Shown here piece by piece: positions 26,612-38,966 of a stretch of 64,000 nucleotides of DNA. The stretch's first letter is position 1. The number at the start of each line of letters is the position of its first letter. The DNA is from Limimaricola cinnabarinus (GTDB taxonomy: Bacteria; Pseudomonadota; Alphaproteobacteria; Rhodobacterales; Rhodobacteraceae): assembly GCF_002723615.1 (NCBI RefSeq), contig NZ_KZ304957.1:87489-151488 (forward strand). The letters run 5' to 3'. The notes under the pieces were generated by a model. The model ran no database searches, was not told where the DNA came from, and was given only the letters and a program-made list of their open reading frames with translations. The position numbers and the translations under genes were made by a program.

Positions 26612-27552
26612 CCGACTTGTCCCCGTGCGGCTGTCGGGCGCCCTGTCCCGGCCCGGCGTTCCAGCTCCCTGTGACGTTTAGACACCTGCCACCCTTCCTG
26701 TGCAAGAGCCTCGGCCAGACGTTCGGTCACCGCGACCGAACGGTGTTGCCCGCCGGTGCAGCCGAATCCCACCGCGAGATGCGTCTTGCCCTCGGCATGA
26801 TAGGCAGGAAGCAGCGGCAGGAGAAAGTCGCACATCGAAGTGAAGAAGCCGTCAAAGCGGGGATCGGCGGCGACATGCGCATCGACCTCGGCGTCGCGCC
26901 CGTCGAGCGGGCGCAGCTCGGGCTGCCAATGCGGGTTGCGCAGGAAGCGGCAGTCGATGACGAGATCGAGCCCGCGCGGCAGGCCTCGCTTGTAGGAAAA
27001 GCTCTGCAGCGTCACCGCGAGCATCCGCCCCTCCGGCGGGGCGAACCAGCGCTCGATCTCGGCGCGGCCCTCATGCGGCGACAGGCCGGTGGTGTCGATC
27101 AGCACGTCGGCGCGCGCGCGCACCGGCCCCAACAGATCGCGCTCGCGCGCGATGCCCGCCGCGGGGCTCTCGGCCGGGGCGAGCGGGTGGCGGCGCCGCG
27201 TCTCGGAATAGCGCCGCACCAGCTCGTCCTCGTTGCAATCGAGATAGAGCACCTGCAGCCGCAGCCCCGGCCGCCGCGCCAGACGGTCGATCGCGTCGAT
27301 CAGCGCGTCGGTGGTGAAGTCGCGGTTGCGCACGTCGAGCCCCAGCGCCAGCGGATGCGTCAGCGGCGGCCCTTCGAGCAGCCGTTCCAGAAGCGACAGC
27401 GGCAGGTTGTCGATCACCTCGTGACCGAGATCCTCCAGCACGTTGATGGCGGTGGTGCGCCCGGCGCCCGAAGGGCCGGTGACGAGCACGAGGCTCTGCT
27501 CGCCCTCGGGGGCGGCGCGGTGATCTGTGGCAAGGGCAGGGTCGGGTATCAT
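26608..27552 (-). CDS. rapZ: RNase adapter protein RapZ
   Basis: A 314-residue protein with an N-terminal P-loop domain and a C-terminal domain carrying [23 protein letters not shown], the characteristic RapZ segment. In E. coli it directs RNase E to the glmZ small RNA to control glucosamine-6-phosphate synthase; in this group its targets are less known. The Walker A motif reads GPSGAGRTT, with Arg32 where lysine is normal. The gene sits between hprK and EIIA with 4-nt overlaps on both sides, tying it to PTS signalling. Confidence 0.93.
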   Translation of the reverse strand: MIPDPALATDHRAAPEGEQSLVLVTGPSGAGRTTAINVLEDLGHEVIDNLPLSLLERLLEGPPLTHPLALGLDVRNRDFTTDALIDAIDRLARRPGLRLQVLYLDCNEDELVRRYSETRRRHPLAPAESPAAGIARERDLLGPVRARADVLIDTTGLSPHEGRAEIERWFAPPEGRMLAVTLQSFSYKRGLPRGLDLVIDCRFLRNPHWQPELRPLDGRDAEVDAHVAADPRFDGFFTSMCDFLLPLLPAYHAEGKTHLAVGFGCTGGQHRSVAVTERLAEALAQEGWQVSKRHRELERRAGTGRPTAARGQVG

Positions 27553-27974
27553 GGCTCTCTCCGTCCTGCCTTCAGATACTGCAGGATCGCGGGCGCGAAA
27601 TGGCCCGTCCCGATATCGTGAAGCAAGGGGAGGGAACAGCCCAGATGGGCGACGCTGCGTTTCGGCGGAAAGCGCGCGGTTTCCGCAACGTCGAGCGTCA
27701 CCGCGAGGTGCAGCCGCACCGGCCCCGCCGGCACCGCGCCGAGCAGCCCGACGCCGCGCGCCTCGATCATGCCGGCAATGGCGGCGGGGCAGCTCGCACG
27801 CAGCCCGCCATCCGGCAAAAGGCTCAGCTCGGTGCGATCATCGGCCACCAGATCGCAGCCCAGCGCCATCAGCGCCAGCGCCAGCGCCGATTTGCCGCTG
27901 CCCGAGCGCCCGGTGATCAGCACGCCGCGCCCGCGCCACGCGACGCAGCTGGCGTGAAGGCCGATGCTCTGCAC
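27549..27974 (-). CDS. hprK: HPr kinase/phosphorylase, short alphaproteobacterial form
   Basis: A 141-residue protein containing only the C-terminal catalytic domain of HprK. The P-loop is [15 protein letters not shown], and [10 protein letters not shown] and IEARGVGLL match the later catalytic segments. The start appears to be GTG at 27974, 6 nt after the chvG stop, with only a weak ribosome site. It phosphorylates HPr on serine, linking carbon/energy state to the PTS and to ChvGI. The short length is normal for this clade. Confidence 0.92.
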   Translation of the reverse strand: MQSIGLHASCVAWRGRGVLITGRSGSGKSALALALMALGCDLVADDRTELSLLPDGGLRASCPAAIAGMIEARGVGLLGAVPAGPVRLHLAVTLDVAETARFPPKRSVAHLGCSLPLLHDIGTGHFAPAILQYLKAGRREP

Positions 27975-27980
27975 CGGGTC

Positions 27981-29717
27981 TCAGACCGGCAGGCCCACCA
28001 CGAAGCGCGCGCCGAGCGGCTCCGAGGTGGGGTCGGCCTCGGTCGGGCGGATGTTCTCGGCCCAGATGACGCCGCCATGCGCCTCGACGATCTGCTTGGA
28101 AATGGCGAGGCCGAGGCCGGAATTGTTGCCGAACTGCTGCTCGGGGCGCTCGGAGTAGAAGCGCTGAAAGACCTTGGTCAGCGCCTCTTCGGGGATGCCG
28201 GGGCCGGTGTCCTCGACCACGACGAGCACCCGGTTCTCGCGCTGCCGCGCCCAGATGCGGATCGCGTCGCCATCCTCGCAAAACGAGATGGCGTTGGTGA
28301 TCAGGTTGACGAAGACCTGCGCCAGCCGCCCTTCGAGGCCCTGGATGTGGATCGGGCGCGAGGGCAGGTCGGTGATGAAGTCGATCCCCTTCAGAGCGGC
28401 CTCGCGGCCGAGGAAATCGTTGAGGTTCGACAGCATCTTCAGGAGGTCGAAGCTCTCCTCCTCTTCCTTGACCAGCTCGGCGTCGAGCCGCGAGGCGTTG
28501 GAGATGTCCGAGACCAGCCGGTCGAGCCGGCGCACGTCGTGCTCGATCACGTCGAGGAGCTTCTCGCGGTGATCCTCGCGCTTGACGACCCGCAGGCTGC
28601 CCACGGCCGAGCGCAGCGAAGCGAGCGGGTTCTTGATCTCGTGCGCCACGTCGGCGGCGAACTGCTCGTTGCCCTCGATCCGGTCGTAGAGCGCGGCGAC
28701 CATGCCCCTGAGCGCCGCCGAAAGACGGCCGATCTCGTCGGGCCGGGCGGTCAGGTCGGGGATGCGCACGCGGGTGGGGGCGAATTTGCGGGCGTTGCGG
28801 TCGCGGCCGGTTTCGGCGGCGGCGGCCAGCTCGGAGAGCGGGTTGGCGATGGTCGAGGCGAGCACCAGGCTCAGCCCGATCGAGACGAGGATGCCGACCA
28901 CGAACATCTGCAGCACCTGCTCGCGCTCGCGCCGCACCAGCGCGTCGATCTCGCCCGCCGCGGAGGTGATCGCCACCACGCCCACGGCGCGGCGGCCCTG
29001 CTCGATCGGCGTGGCCACGGCAAAGATCGTGCGGCCCTGCGCGTCGGTGCGGGTCTGCACCGCCGTGCCGCCGGCCAGCGCCGGGGAGACCAGCGCGCGG
29101 GCCGCATCGGCGGTGCCGAAGGTGGGCGGCGGCGCGCTCGCGGGCGACAGCAGCCCGGCCAGCGCCTCCCAGCCGGAATTGAGAAGATCGGTCAGGACCG
29201 TGCCGCCCGGTTCGAGATCGAGCCCGCTCACCGCCGCGCCATCTTCGGCGGCGGCTTCGCCCACCAGCCGGCCGGAAGCGTCGAAGACCCGCAGCTCGAT
29301 GCCGTCGCGCAGCTCGAGCGCCTCGAGGCTGGCGGCGACGTCGATCCCGTCGCCGGTCATCAGGTCGACCGGGGCGGTGCCGGGCAGCTGCACCTCGAAC
29401 AGGTCGGCCACCAGCTCGGCCTGGCTCACCAGCGACGAGGCCCGCTGGAAGGCGAGATTGTCGCGCGAGGGGGTGAGGTAGAGCATCCCCGCCACCAGCA
29501 GCAGCAGCGCGATCAGGTTGAAGGTGATGATCTTGCGCGCCAGCGGCGACCGGTTGAGCCGCACCAGCCGGGGCCGGCGGCGCCGCTGGTCTGAGGTCTC
29601 GGGCGAGACCCAGTCCTCACCGAGAACGACCCCCTCCCGCGTCTCGCGCCCCCCCTCATGGGCGGCGCGGCGGACCGAGTTGAGGTCCCTCACGTCGATC
29701 TTGGGGGCGGCGGTCAT
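27981..29717 (-). CDS. chvG: Sensor histidine kinase ChvG
   Basis: A 578-residue inner-membrane kinase. TM1 is about 60-82 (ITFNLIALLLLVAGMLYLT), followed by a periplasmic sensor domain of about 190 residues and TM2 near 255 (FVVGILVSIGLSLVLAST), a HAMP linker, the phosphoacceptor His in DVAHEIKNPLASL, and the ATPase boxes VEDTGPGIPEEAL and NNSGLGLAISKQIVEAHGG. ChvG senses acid or envelope cues and phosphorylates ChvI; in rhizobia ExoR represses it in the periplasm. The gene follows chvI by 27 bp. Confidence 0.94.
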   Translation of the reverse strand: MTAAPKIDVRDLNSVRRAAHEGGRETREGVVLGEDWVSPETSDQRRRRPRLVRLNRSPLARKIITFNLIALLLLVAGMLYLTPSRDNLAFQRASSLVSQAELVADLFEVQLPGTAPVDLMTGDGIDVAASLEALELRDGIELRVFDASGRLVGEAAAEDGAAVSGLDLEPGGTVLTDLLNSGWEALAGLLSPASAPPPTFGTADAARALVSPALAGGTAVQTRTDAQGRTIFAVATPIEQGRRAVGVVAITSAAGEIDALVRREREQVLQMFVVGILVSIGLSLVLASTIANPLSELAAAAETGRDRNARKFAPTRVRIPDLTARPDEIGRLSAALRGMVAALYDRIEGNEQFAADVAHEIKNPLASLRSAVGSLRVVKREDHREKLLDVIEHDVRRLDRLVSDISNASRLDAELVKEEEESFDLLKMLSNLNDFLGREAALKGIDFITDLPSRPIHIQGLEGRLAQVFVNLITNAISFCEDGDAIRIWARQRENRVLVVVEDTGPGIPEEALTKVFQRFYSERPEQQFGNNSGLGLAISKQIVEAHGGVIWAENIRPTEADPTSEPLGARFVVGLPV

Positions 29718-29744
29718 GCGCGGTCCATCCTCGGCTGGCGGGGC

Positions 29745-30446
29745 CTATTCCTCGTTGTAGCGATAGCCGATCCCGTAGAGGGTCTCGATCGCGGAGAAAT
29801 CCGGGTCGGCGTTGCGCATCTTCTTGCGCAGCCGCTTGATGTGGCTGTCGATGGTGCGGTCGTCGACATAGACCTGGTCGTCATAGGCCACGTCCATCAG
29901 CTGGTCGCGGCTCTTGACGAAGCCGGGGCGCTGGGCCAGCGCCTGCAGCAGCAGGAACTCGGTGACGGTGAGCGAGACGTCGTTGCCCTTCCATTTCACC
30001 GCGTGGCGCAGCGGGTCCATGGTCAGGTGGCCGCGCTCCATGACCTTGTTGTCCTCGGTGACCTCGACGGTCTCGCCCGAGATGGCGTCCTGACGGCGCA
30101 GCAGGGTGCGGATCCGCTCGACCAGCAGGCGCTGGGAGAAGGGCTTCTTGACGTAGTCGTCCGCGCCCATGCGCAGGCCCAGAACCTCGTCGATCTCGTC
30201 ATCCTTCGAGGTCAGGAAGATCACCGGCATCTGGGTTTTCTGGCGCAGCCGCTGCAGCAGGTCCATGCCGTCCATGCGCGGCATCTTGATGTCGAGCACG
30301 GCCATGTCGGGCAGTTTCTTGTTGAAGGCGTCGAGCGCCTGCTGCCCGTCATTGTAGGTCTCGACCTCGAAGCCCTCGGCCTCGAGCGTCATCGACACCG
30401 ACGTCAGGATGTTCCTGTCGTCATCCACGAGTGCGATTTTCGACAT
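29745..30446 (-). CDS. chvI: Response regulator ChvI
   Basis: A 233-residue OmpR/PhoB-type regulator: receiver domain 1-120 with phosphoacceptor Asp in [15 protein letters not shown] near the N-terminus and the conserved Lys in YVKKPFS, then a winged-helix domain ending [20 protein letters not shown] and [10 protein letters not shown]. The start at 30446 gives [12 protein letters not shown] and follows a GGAAAGGGA ribosome site. It is divergent from pckA, a conserved alphaproteobacterial arrangement, and is probably one of the factors acting on that region. Confidence 0.95.
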   Translation of the reverse strand: MSKIALVDDDRNILTSVSMTLEAEGFEVETYNDGQQALDAFNKKLPDMAVLDIKMPRMDGMDLLQRLRQKTQMPVIFLTSKDDEIDEVLGLRMGADDYVKKPFSQRLLVERIRTLLRRQDAISGETVEVTEDNKVMERGHLTMDPLRHAVKWKGNDVSLTVTEFLLLQALAQRPGFVKSRDQLMDVAYDDQVYVDDRTIDSHIKRLRKKMRNADPDFSAIETLYGIGYRYNEE

Positions 30447-30785
30447 CGAGATCCCTTTCCAGCATGGATTCTTGTTCACGGCCCCCAACCGTCTTCCCGG
30501 TTTGGCGGCCACATATCAAGCCTGCAGGACGAATCGCGGCCCCAAAGACGCCCCATTTGCGCCGAAATGCGATAACCAATGGCTAAAATGCCGCACCTTT
30601 CCTGCGCCGGATGCCCCCCCTGGCCCCCGCGCCGGGGCGCGCGGGCGGGCGATCGGGGGTGGCACGGGCCGCGGTTGCGCTAACAGTCAGACTGGTTGCG
30701 CTAACTGCATGGTCGCCTTTAAAAACCTCGTGTTATGCCGGTTGCAGGGGCCCAGGATGACCGCCCCGCAGAGAGGAGCCGGACG
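30447..30785. promoter_or_regulatory. chvI/pckA divergent regulatory region with two direct operator-like repeats
   Basis: This 339-bp gap holds no gene. GGTTGCGCTAAC occurs at 30673-30684 and 30694-30705, 21 bp apart (two helical turns), just upstream of pckA. Each is an imperfect palindrome around GCGC and resembles the TGTTANCGNTAACA-like operator I recall for the LacI-family regulator CceR; a related site precedes pyk. The end near chvI is rather AT-rich (GATAACCAATGGCTAAAATG at 30570-30589) and may hold the chvI promoter. Confidence 0.5.
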
Positions 30786-32384
<1,599 letters not shown>

Positions 32385-32396
32385 GCGCAGCACCGC

Positions 32397-32426
32397 CCGC
32401 GCGGGGGAGGGGAGGCCCCCGCGCGG
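32397..32426 (+). terminator. Hairpin after pckA
   Basis: CCGCGCGGGGG (32397-32407) pairs perfectly with CCCCCGCGCGG (32416-32426), eight-base loop. Only a weak T run follows. Confidence 0.6.
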
Positions 32427-32484
32427 CGCTTGACACGCCGTCGCCTGCGCCGCCCAATGGCGGCGCAGGCGACGGAGATCCAGC

Positions 32485-33489
32485 ATGACCAGACCGTTCG
32501 GCACCACGCTCGCCGCGGCGCTTTTCGCCGCGATGCCCGCGCTCGCGCAGGAGGCGGCCGCGCCCGAGGCGGCGGATACGCCCGAGGAGGGCGTGGCGGC
32601 GGCGCAGGACGATCTTTCCACCTTGATGATCCACGCGCCATGGCCGCGCCCGCTGCCGCTCTCGGATGGGCGCGCGGGGCTGTCGGACCGCGTCTCCTTC
32701 GAGGTCGGGGACACGCCGGTCTATGGCACGCTGGCGCTGCCGCCCGATGGCCCTGCGCCCACCGTGCTGCTGCTGCACGGCTTCACCGGCGACCGCGACG
32801 AGCTCGATATCGCGGGCACGGGCGAGGGGGTGTTCCGCCGCACCGCGCGGCTGCTGGCCGAGGCGGGATATGCCAGCCTGCGCATCGATTTCCGCGGTTC
32901 GGGCGAAAGCACCCAAGGGTTCGATTTCGCCGACACCACCTTCGAAAGCCAGATCGCCGATGCGCAGGCCGCGCTCGACTGGCTCGCCGCCGATGACCGC
33001 AGCGCCGGGCCGCTCTACCTGATCGGCTGGAGCCAGGGCGGGCTTGTCGCGGCCACGCTGGCGGGGCGCGGCGCGGATCTGGAGGCGGTGGCGCTCTGGG
33101 CGGCGGTGGCCGATCCGCAGATCACCTTCGCCACCCTGTTCGGGCCCAAGACGCTGGAGCAGGGGGTATTATCCGATGCGCCTACCAGCGTCGCCCTGCC
33201 ATGGGGGGCCGAGATCACCCTGAACCAGCCCTTCTTCGAAGGCGTGCTCGACGCCGACCCGCTGGCCGAGATCGCCCGCTATGACGGCCCGCTCTTCGTG
33301 GCCCAGGGCAGCGAGGACGCCACCGTCGATCCGGCGCAGGCCGAGATGTGGCTCAAGGCGCATGACGGGCCGCAGGAGCTCTGGCTGCGCGAGATGGATC
33401 ACACTTTCGACGCCTATCAAGGCCCCGAGCGGCTCGACGACATGGTCTCCGCCACGGTCGCCTTCTTCGACATGCTGGGCGCGCCCTAG
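32485..33489 (+). CDS. Exported alpha/beta hydrolase
   Basis: A 334-residue protein with an N-terminal signal peptide (TTLAAALFAAMPALAQ, cleavage after AQ near residue 22). The alpha/beta hydrolase core shows the oxyanion segment LLLHGFTGDRDE, the nucleophile elbow GWSQGG, an Asp in GSEDATVDPAQ and the catalytic His in MDHTFDAY. An acylaminoacyl-peptidase or esterase role in the periplasm is plausible. It lies 100 bp after pckA and is convergent with the RNase T2 gene, with a 4-bp overlap at 33486-33489. Confidence 0.87.
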   Translation: MTRPFGTTLAAALFAAMPALAQEAAAPEAADTPEEGVAAAQDDLSTLMIHAPWPRPLPLSDGRAGLSDRVSFEVGDTPVYGTLALPPDGPAPTVLLLHGFTGDRDELDIAGTGEGVFRRTARLLAEAGYASLRIDFRGSGESTQGFDFADTTFESQIADAQAALDWLAADDRSAGPLYLIGWSQGGLVAATLAGRGADLEAVALWAAVADPQITFATLFGPKTLEQGVLSDAPTSVALPWGAEITLNQPFFEGVLDADPLAEIARYDGPLFVAQGSEDATVDPAQAEMWLKAHDGPQELWLREMDHTFDAYQGPERLDDMVSATVAFFDMLGAP

Positions 33490-34121
33490 CGGATCGGCAG
33501 CATCAGCGCATCGGAGAGCGAACAGTCGCGGATCACGTCCGCGCCGCAATCGCGCGGCTCCAGATCGCGGGTGAGGCAGATCCGCACCTCCTGCACCATG
33601 CCATCCCGGCAGGTCACGGTGAGCCCGTCGGCGGAAAGATCGGGGTTGTCGCGCAGGAACGCCTCCTCGACCAGCGATGCGGGCAGGGTGATCTCGTCCT
33701 CGAGCTGGCGGAATTCCTCGGGGCGGCGCACCGCGCCGTAAGCCTCGCGCGCGGTCTCGAAATAGGCCCGCGACGACAGCCCCGCGCAGGTGCCGTGCTT
33801 CTTCCACTGGTGCCAGGCCGAGCCGCCGCTGCCCATGATGTCGGCCATCGCCGCCGTCTCGCGGCGCGATGGCGCGGCCTGGGTGGTGGTGCAATAATCG
33901 GGCCAGCCCGTCTCGTATTGCGGCCAGAGCCCGTGCAGCACCCAGCCGAGATCGCGGCTCTCGTCGCATTGCTCGGAGCCGCGCGCCGCGCCCTCGCGCG
34001 CGCACCAGCCGGGCGACCAGCTCAAGGCCAGCACGTAGTAGTCGAAATCGCCCGGCGTTTCGGCCCGCGCCGTGCCGGCGCAGAGCGCCAGCGCCATCAG
34101 GGCTCTTGCCGCAAAGGTCAT
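33486..34121 (-). CDS. Ribonuclease T2 family protein, exported
   Basis: A 211-residue secreted or periplasmic RNase. A signal peptide (MTFAARALMALALCAGTARA) precedes DYYVLALSWSPGWC. Both conserved active-site regions are present: CAS1 HGLWPQYE and CAS2 WHQWKKHGTC, each supplying catalytic histidines. It cleaves single-stranded RNA to 2',3'-cyclic phosphates. A 5'-nucleotidase/cyclic phosphodiesterase-like gene lies 7 kb away, but no operon links them. Confidence 0.94.
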   Translation of the reverse strand: MTFAARALMALALCAGTARAETPGDFDYYVLALSWSPGWCAREGAARGSEQCDESRDLGWVLHGLWPQYETGWPDYCTTTQAAPSRRETAAMADIMGSGGSAWHQWKKHGTCAGLSSRAYFETAREAYGAVRRPEEFRQLEDEITLPASLVEEAFLRDNPDLSADGLTVTCRDGMVQEVRICLTRDLEPRDCGADVIRDCSLSDALMLPIR

Positions 34122-34254
34122 TTATGTCTTTCCTCCTGCCTGTACGGTCCCTATATAGCGCGTTGAGTTCCCCGAAAATGGAAACCAAGGACCGCCAGGC
34201 GGTCCGCCCCAGGCCGGGGCCGGGGGAAGACGTGTTTTTCGAAAGGGTGTTCAC

Positions 34255-35025
34255 ATGGCTGACAAACCGCTCATGGCCAAGGCCACCGCCGTCTGGCTGG
34301 TGGACAACACGACGATCAGCTTCAAGCAGATCGGCGATTTCTGCGGGCTGCACGAGCTCGAGGTGCAGGGCATCGCCGATGGCGACGTCGCCGCGGGCGT
34401 GAAGGGCTTCGACCCGGTCGCCAACAACCAGCTGACGCAGGACGAGATCGACAAGGCCGAAAAGAACCCGCTGCACAAGCTGAAGCTCAAGTTCAACGCC
34501 TCCGCCGTGGGCGAGGAAAAGCGCCGCGGCCCGCGCTACACGCCCCTGTCCAAGCGCCAGGACCGCCCGGCCTCGATCCTGTGGCTGGTCAAGTTCCACC
34601 CCGAGCTTTCGGATGGCCAGATCTCCAAGCTGGTCGGCACCACCAAGCCGACGATCCAGGCGATCCGCGAGCGCACCCATTGGAACATCGGCAATATCGA
34701 CCCGATCGACCCGGTGGCGCTGGGCCTGTGCCGCCAGTCCGAGCTTGATGCCGCCGTGCAGCAGGCCAATGCCAAGCGCCTGCGCGACGGCTCGGCCATG
34801 AGCGACGACGAGCGCCGCAAGCTGGTCTCGACCGAACAGAGCCTTGGCATGTCGCCCGAGCCCAAGATGCCCGCCTCGATGAGCGGCCTCGAAGGCTTCA
34901 CCCTCTCCGAAAGCAACGCCGAGGAAGAGGAGGAGCCCAAGGACGAGCGCGACGTCACCGATGCCGACAGCTTCTTCAACCTGCCGGGCAAGGGCGACGA
35001 GGACGAAGGCGACGAGGAGAAGTGA
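34255..35025 (+). CDS. DUF1013 protein, TrcR-like cell-cycle transcriptional regulator
   Basis: A 256-residue alphaproteobacterial protein with helix-turn-helix-like segments (SFKQIGDFCGLHELEVQGIADGD and DGQISKLVGTTKPTIQAIRERTHWN) and an acidic C-terminal tail (EEEEEPKDERD, GDEDEGDEEK). TrcR of Caulobacter, the studied homologue, binds at promoters with RNA polymerase and affects cell-cycle genes. The start MADKPLMAKATAVW is preceded by GAAAGGG. Family assignment is good; the direct targets here are unknown. Confidence 0.88.
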   Translation: MADKPLMAKATAVWLVDNTTISFKQIGDFCGLHELEVQGIADGDVAAGVKGFDPVANNQLTQDEIDKAEKNPLHKLKLKFNASAVGEEKRRGPRYTPLSKRQDRPASILWLVKFHPELSDGQISKLVGTTKPTIQAIRERTHWNIGNIDPIDPVALGLCRQSELDAAVQQANAKRLRDGSAMSDDERRKLVSTEQSLGMSPEPKMPASMSGLEGFTLSESNAEEEEEPKDERDVTDADSFFNLPGKGDEDEGDEEK

Positions 35026-35065
35026 GCCTCGCCTGCGCCGGGGGCCGCGGCCCTCGGCCTGGGCC

Positions 35066-35494
35066 TCAGGCCGCCACCCGTGCCTCGGGATCGGGAAAGA
35101 CCCGGTCGTAGCACCAGGTGAAGACGAAGGTGTAGCCGAGATAGAACAGCGCGAAGCTGAGCTGCACCATGAAGGATTCCACGTAGCCCAGCCCCAGCCA
35201 CCACGAGAAGATCGGCAGCAGGATCGCCAGCAGCCCCAGCTCGAACGCCGTGGCGTGCAGTGCCCGAAGCGGCAAGGTCTTGGCGGTGGTGCCGCGCCAG
35301 CGCTTGAGCGCGTGGTCGAAGGCGAAGTTGAACGCGTAGTTCCAGCAGGTCGCCACCAGCGAGGAAATCACGCTGATCGCGCCGATGTCGAGCAGCGGAA
35401 AACCGTAAAGCCACGCGCCCAGCGGCGTGACGAGCGCCAGCCCGATCAGCTCGAAGCTGACGGCCTGCCGGATCCGGTCTGATTTCGTGCGCAT
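35066..35494 (-). CDS. PACE-family efflux transporter (bacterial transmembrane pair)
   Basis: A 142-residue protein with four membrane helices arranged as two tandem pairs, beginning MRTKSDRIRQAVSFELIGLALVTPLGAWL. The RIRQAVSFELIGL motif with membrane glutamate and the later RALHATAFELGLLAI repeat identify the proteobacterial antimicrobial compound efflux family (AceI-like), which uses proton exchange to expel biocides such as chlorhexidine and short diamines. The start at 35494 has GGAGACC upstream; an ATG seven codons earlier lacks one. Confidence 0.9.
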   Translation of the reverse strand: MRTKSDRIRQAVSFELIGLALVTPLGAWLYGFPLLDIGAISVISSLVATCWNYAFNFAFDHALKRWRGTTAKTLPLRALHATAFELGLLAILLPIFSWWLGLGYVESFMVQLSFALFYLGYTFVFTWCYDRVFPDPEARVAA

Positions 35495-35617
35495 GGAGGT
35501 CTCCGCTCTGGCCATGTCCGCCGGGTCGTCCCGGCCTGTGGGCCCCCGGGCCGGGGGGCGGAGGTCGTCCTCGCTTGGGGGCGGGGATAGACCGTCTCGC
35601 GGGCCTGCCGCAAGGGC

Positions 35618-36211
35618 CTAGAGGCTGCGCCGCGCCCTCAGCGCCGCGCTGATCGTGCCGTCATCGAGGTAATCGAGCTCGCCGCCCACCGGCACGCCCT
35701 GCGCCAGCGAGGTCACCGAAACGCCGGGCAGCTGGTCGGCGATGTAATGCGCCGTGGTCTGCCCGTCGATCGTGGCGCCGAGCGCGAGGATCACCTCGTT
35801 CACCGCCTCGGACTGCACCCGGTCCATCAGCCGCGGAATGCGCAGCTCCTCGGGGCCGACCGCGTCGAGCGCCGAGAGCGTGCCGCCGAGCACGTGGTAG
35901 CGGCCCTTGAACACGCCCGAGCGTTCCATCGCCCAAAGATCGGCCACGTCCTCGACCACGCAGATCTGCCCCGTCGCGCGGCGCGCATCGTCGCAGATGC
36001 CGCAGACATCGCCCGTGCCGACATTGCCGCAATTGAGACATTCGCGCGCGGTCGCCCCCACCTCCGTCATCGCCTCGGCGAGCGGGGTGAGCAGCGTGCC
36101 GCGCTTCTTGACCAGATGCAGCACCGCGCGCCGGGCCGAGCGCGGCCCGAGCCCGGGCAGACGCGACATCAGCTCGATCAGCCGGTCGATCGCCTCGCGG
36201 TCCTCGCTCAT
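35618..36211 (-). CDS. recR: Recombination protein RecR
   Basis: A 197-residue DNA-repair factor that with RecF and RecO loads RecA at gaps. It has the N-terminal helix-hairpin-helix ([20 protein letters not shown]), the four-cysteine zinc finger ([16 protein letters not shown]) and the TOPRIM domain ([28 protein letters not shown]). Length is typical. It forms a replication/repair cluster with ebfC and dnaX on the same strand, the usual dnaX-ybaB-recR order. Confidence 0.97.
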   Translation of the reverse strand: MSEDREAIDRLIELMSRLPGLGPRSARRAVLHLVKKRGTLLTPLAEAMTEVGATARECLNCGNVGTGDVCGICDDARRATGQICVVEDVADLWAMERSGVFKGRYHVLGGTLSALDAVGPEELRIPRLMDRVQSEAVNEVILALGATIDGQTTAHYIADQLPGVSVTSLAQGVPVGGELDYLDDGTISAALRARRSL

Positions 36212-36245
36212 GACCGGGCCTCGCGCGGGCCGACGCGGCGGATTT

Positions 36246-36269
36246 GCGTATTTGAAGAAAGATGAACCA
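36246..36269 (+). repeat. 24-bp dispersed repeat, single copy
   Basis: Begins GCGTATTTGAAGAAAG and ends ATGAACCA. It is identical over 24 bp to 51178-51201, where an inverted near-copy follows. Here it lies between ebfC and recR. Confidence 0.8.
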
Positions 36270-36281
36270 GAAGGGCGGTCC

Positions 36282-36626
36282 TCAGAATGGCAGGTTCATG
36301 CTGGCGGGCAGGCCGAGCTCGTCCTGGATCTTCTTCATCTCCTCGTGCGAACGCTCGGTCGCGCGCGATTGCGCGTCCTTGATCGCGGCAAGGATCAGGT
36401 CCTCGACCACCTCCTTTTCGGAGGCCACGAAGATCGACGGATCGATGTCGAGCCCGGTCAGCTCGCCCTTGGCGGTGGCCGTCGCCTTGACGAGACCCGC
36501 GCCGCTTTCGCCGGTCACGGTGATGGTTTCGAGATCCTTCTGGATCTTCTCCATCTTGCCCTGCATCTCCTGCGCGGCCTTCATCATCTTGGACATGTCG
36601 CCCAGGCCACCGAGCCCCTTGAACAT
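36282..36626 (-). CDS. ebfC: YbaB/EbfC nucleoid-associated protein
   Basis: A 114-residue DNA-binding protein, [29 protein letters not shown], with the helix-strand-helix YbaB pattern ([21 protein letters not shown]). It forms dimers that bind and bridge DNA with little specificity. It lies between dnaX and recR, as in most Proteobacteria. Confidence 0.95.
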   Translation of the reverse strand: MFKGLGGLGDMSKMMKAAQEMQGKMEKIQKDLETITVTGESGAGLVKATATAKGELTGLDIDPSIFVASEKEVVEDLILAAIKDAQSRATERSHEEMKKIQDELGLPASMNLPF

Positions 36627-36703
36627 CGCTGATCTCCTCGAATGCGTTGGCCCAGAGATACGGTCGCGAGGGCCGCGTCACAAGGGCGGCGCGGCGATTG
36701 GGC

Positions 36704-38461
<1,758 letters not shown>

Positions 38462-38531
38462 GCATCGGCTCCGGAAATCGGGACCGGGCCAAACTATGCG
38501 CTGGGCGCGGTGAGGTCCACCTCGCGGGCGC

Positions 38532-38921
38532 TCACAACAGCCACAGGATCGCGCCCGTGGCCAATCCGCCGAACGACAGCAGCACGGCGAGCGCCAGCAT
38601 GCGGCGGGTGCTCTGCGCCTCGGCGTCGTGGCTGGAAATGCGCGCCTGCGCCTTGCGCGCCTCATGCGCCGAGGCGGCGAAGATCAGCAGCGCGCCGAGG
38701 ATGAAGACCGAGGCCACCGCCTTGGCGACCCATGTGGGCTGGAACTCGCCGAACACCGCCTTGAGACCGATCGCCACGGCGAGCGCCGCCATGCCGGTGC
38801 GCATCCATCCCGCGAAGGTCCGCTCATTGGCCAGAAGCGTGCGGTCCTCGGCCCAGTCGGTGCGATCCTCGGCCCATTTGGTCTTGGCGTCGACCTCGCG
38901 GTCGCCCTCGGTCTTGTCCAT
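38532..38921 (-). CDS. DUF202 membrane protein (YidH-like)
   Basis: A 129-residue inner-membrane protein. The RTLLANERTFAGWMRTGMAALAVAIGL motif defines DUF202; two more membrane helices follow (VAKAVASVFILGALLIFAA and MLALAVLLSFGGLATGAILWLL). The N-terminal part is charged with a repeated WAEDRT. Function is unknown. It stands alone between dnaX and rsgA. Confidence 0.88.
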   Translation of the reverse strand: MDKTEGDREVDAKTKWAEDRTDWAEDRTLLANERTFAGWMRTGMAALAVAIGLKAVFGEFQPTWVAKAVASVFILGALLIFAASAHEARKAQARISSHDAEAQSTRRMLALAVLLSFGGLATGAILWLL

Positions 38922-38966
38922 GTGGCCTCCTTCGCCGCGCCATCAGGCCCGGCGAAGGAGGGGGCG

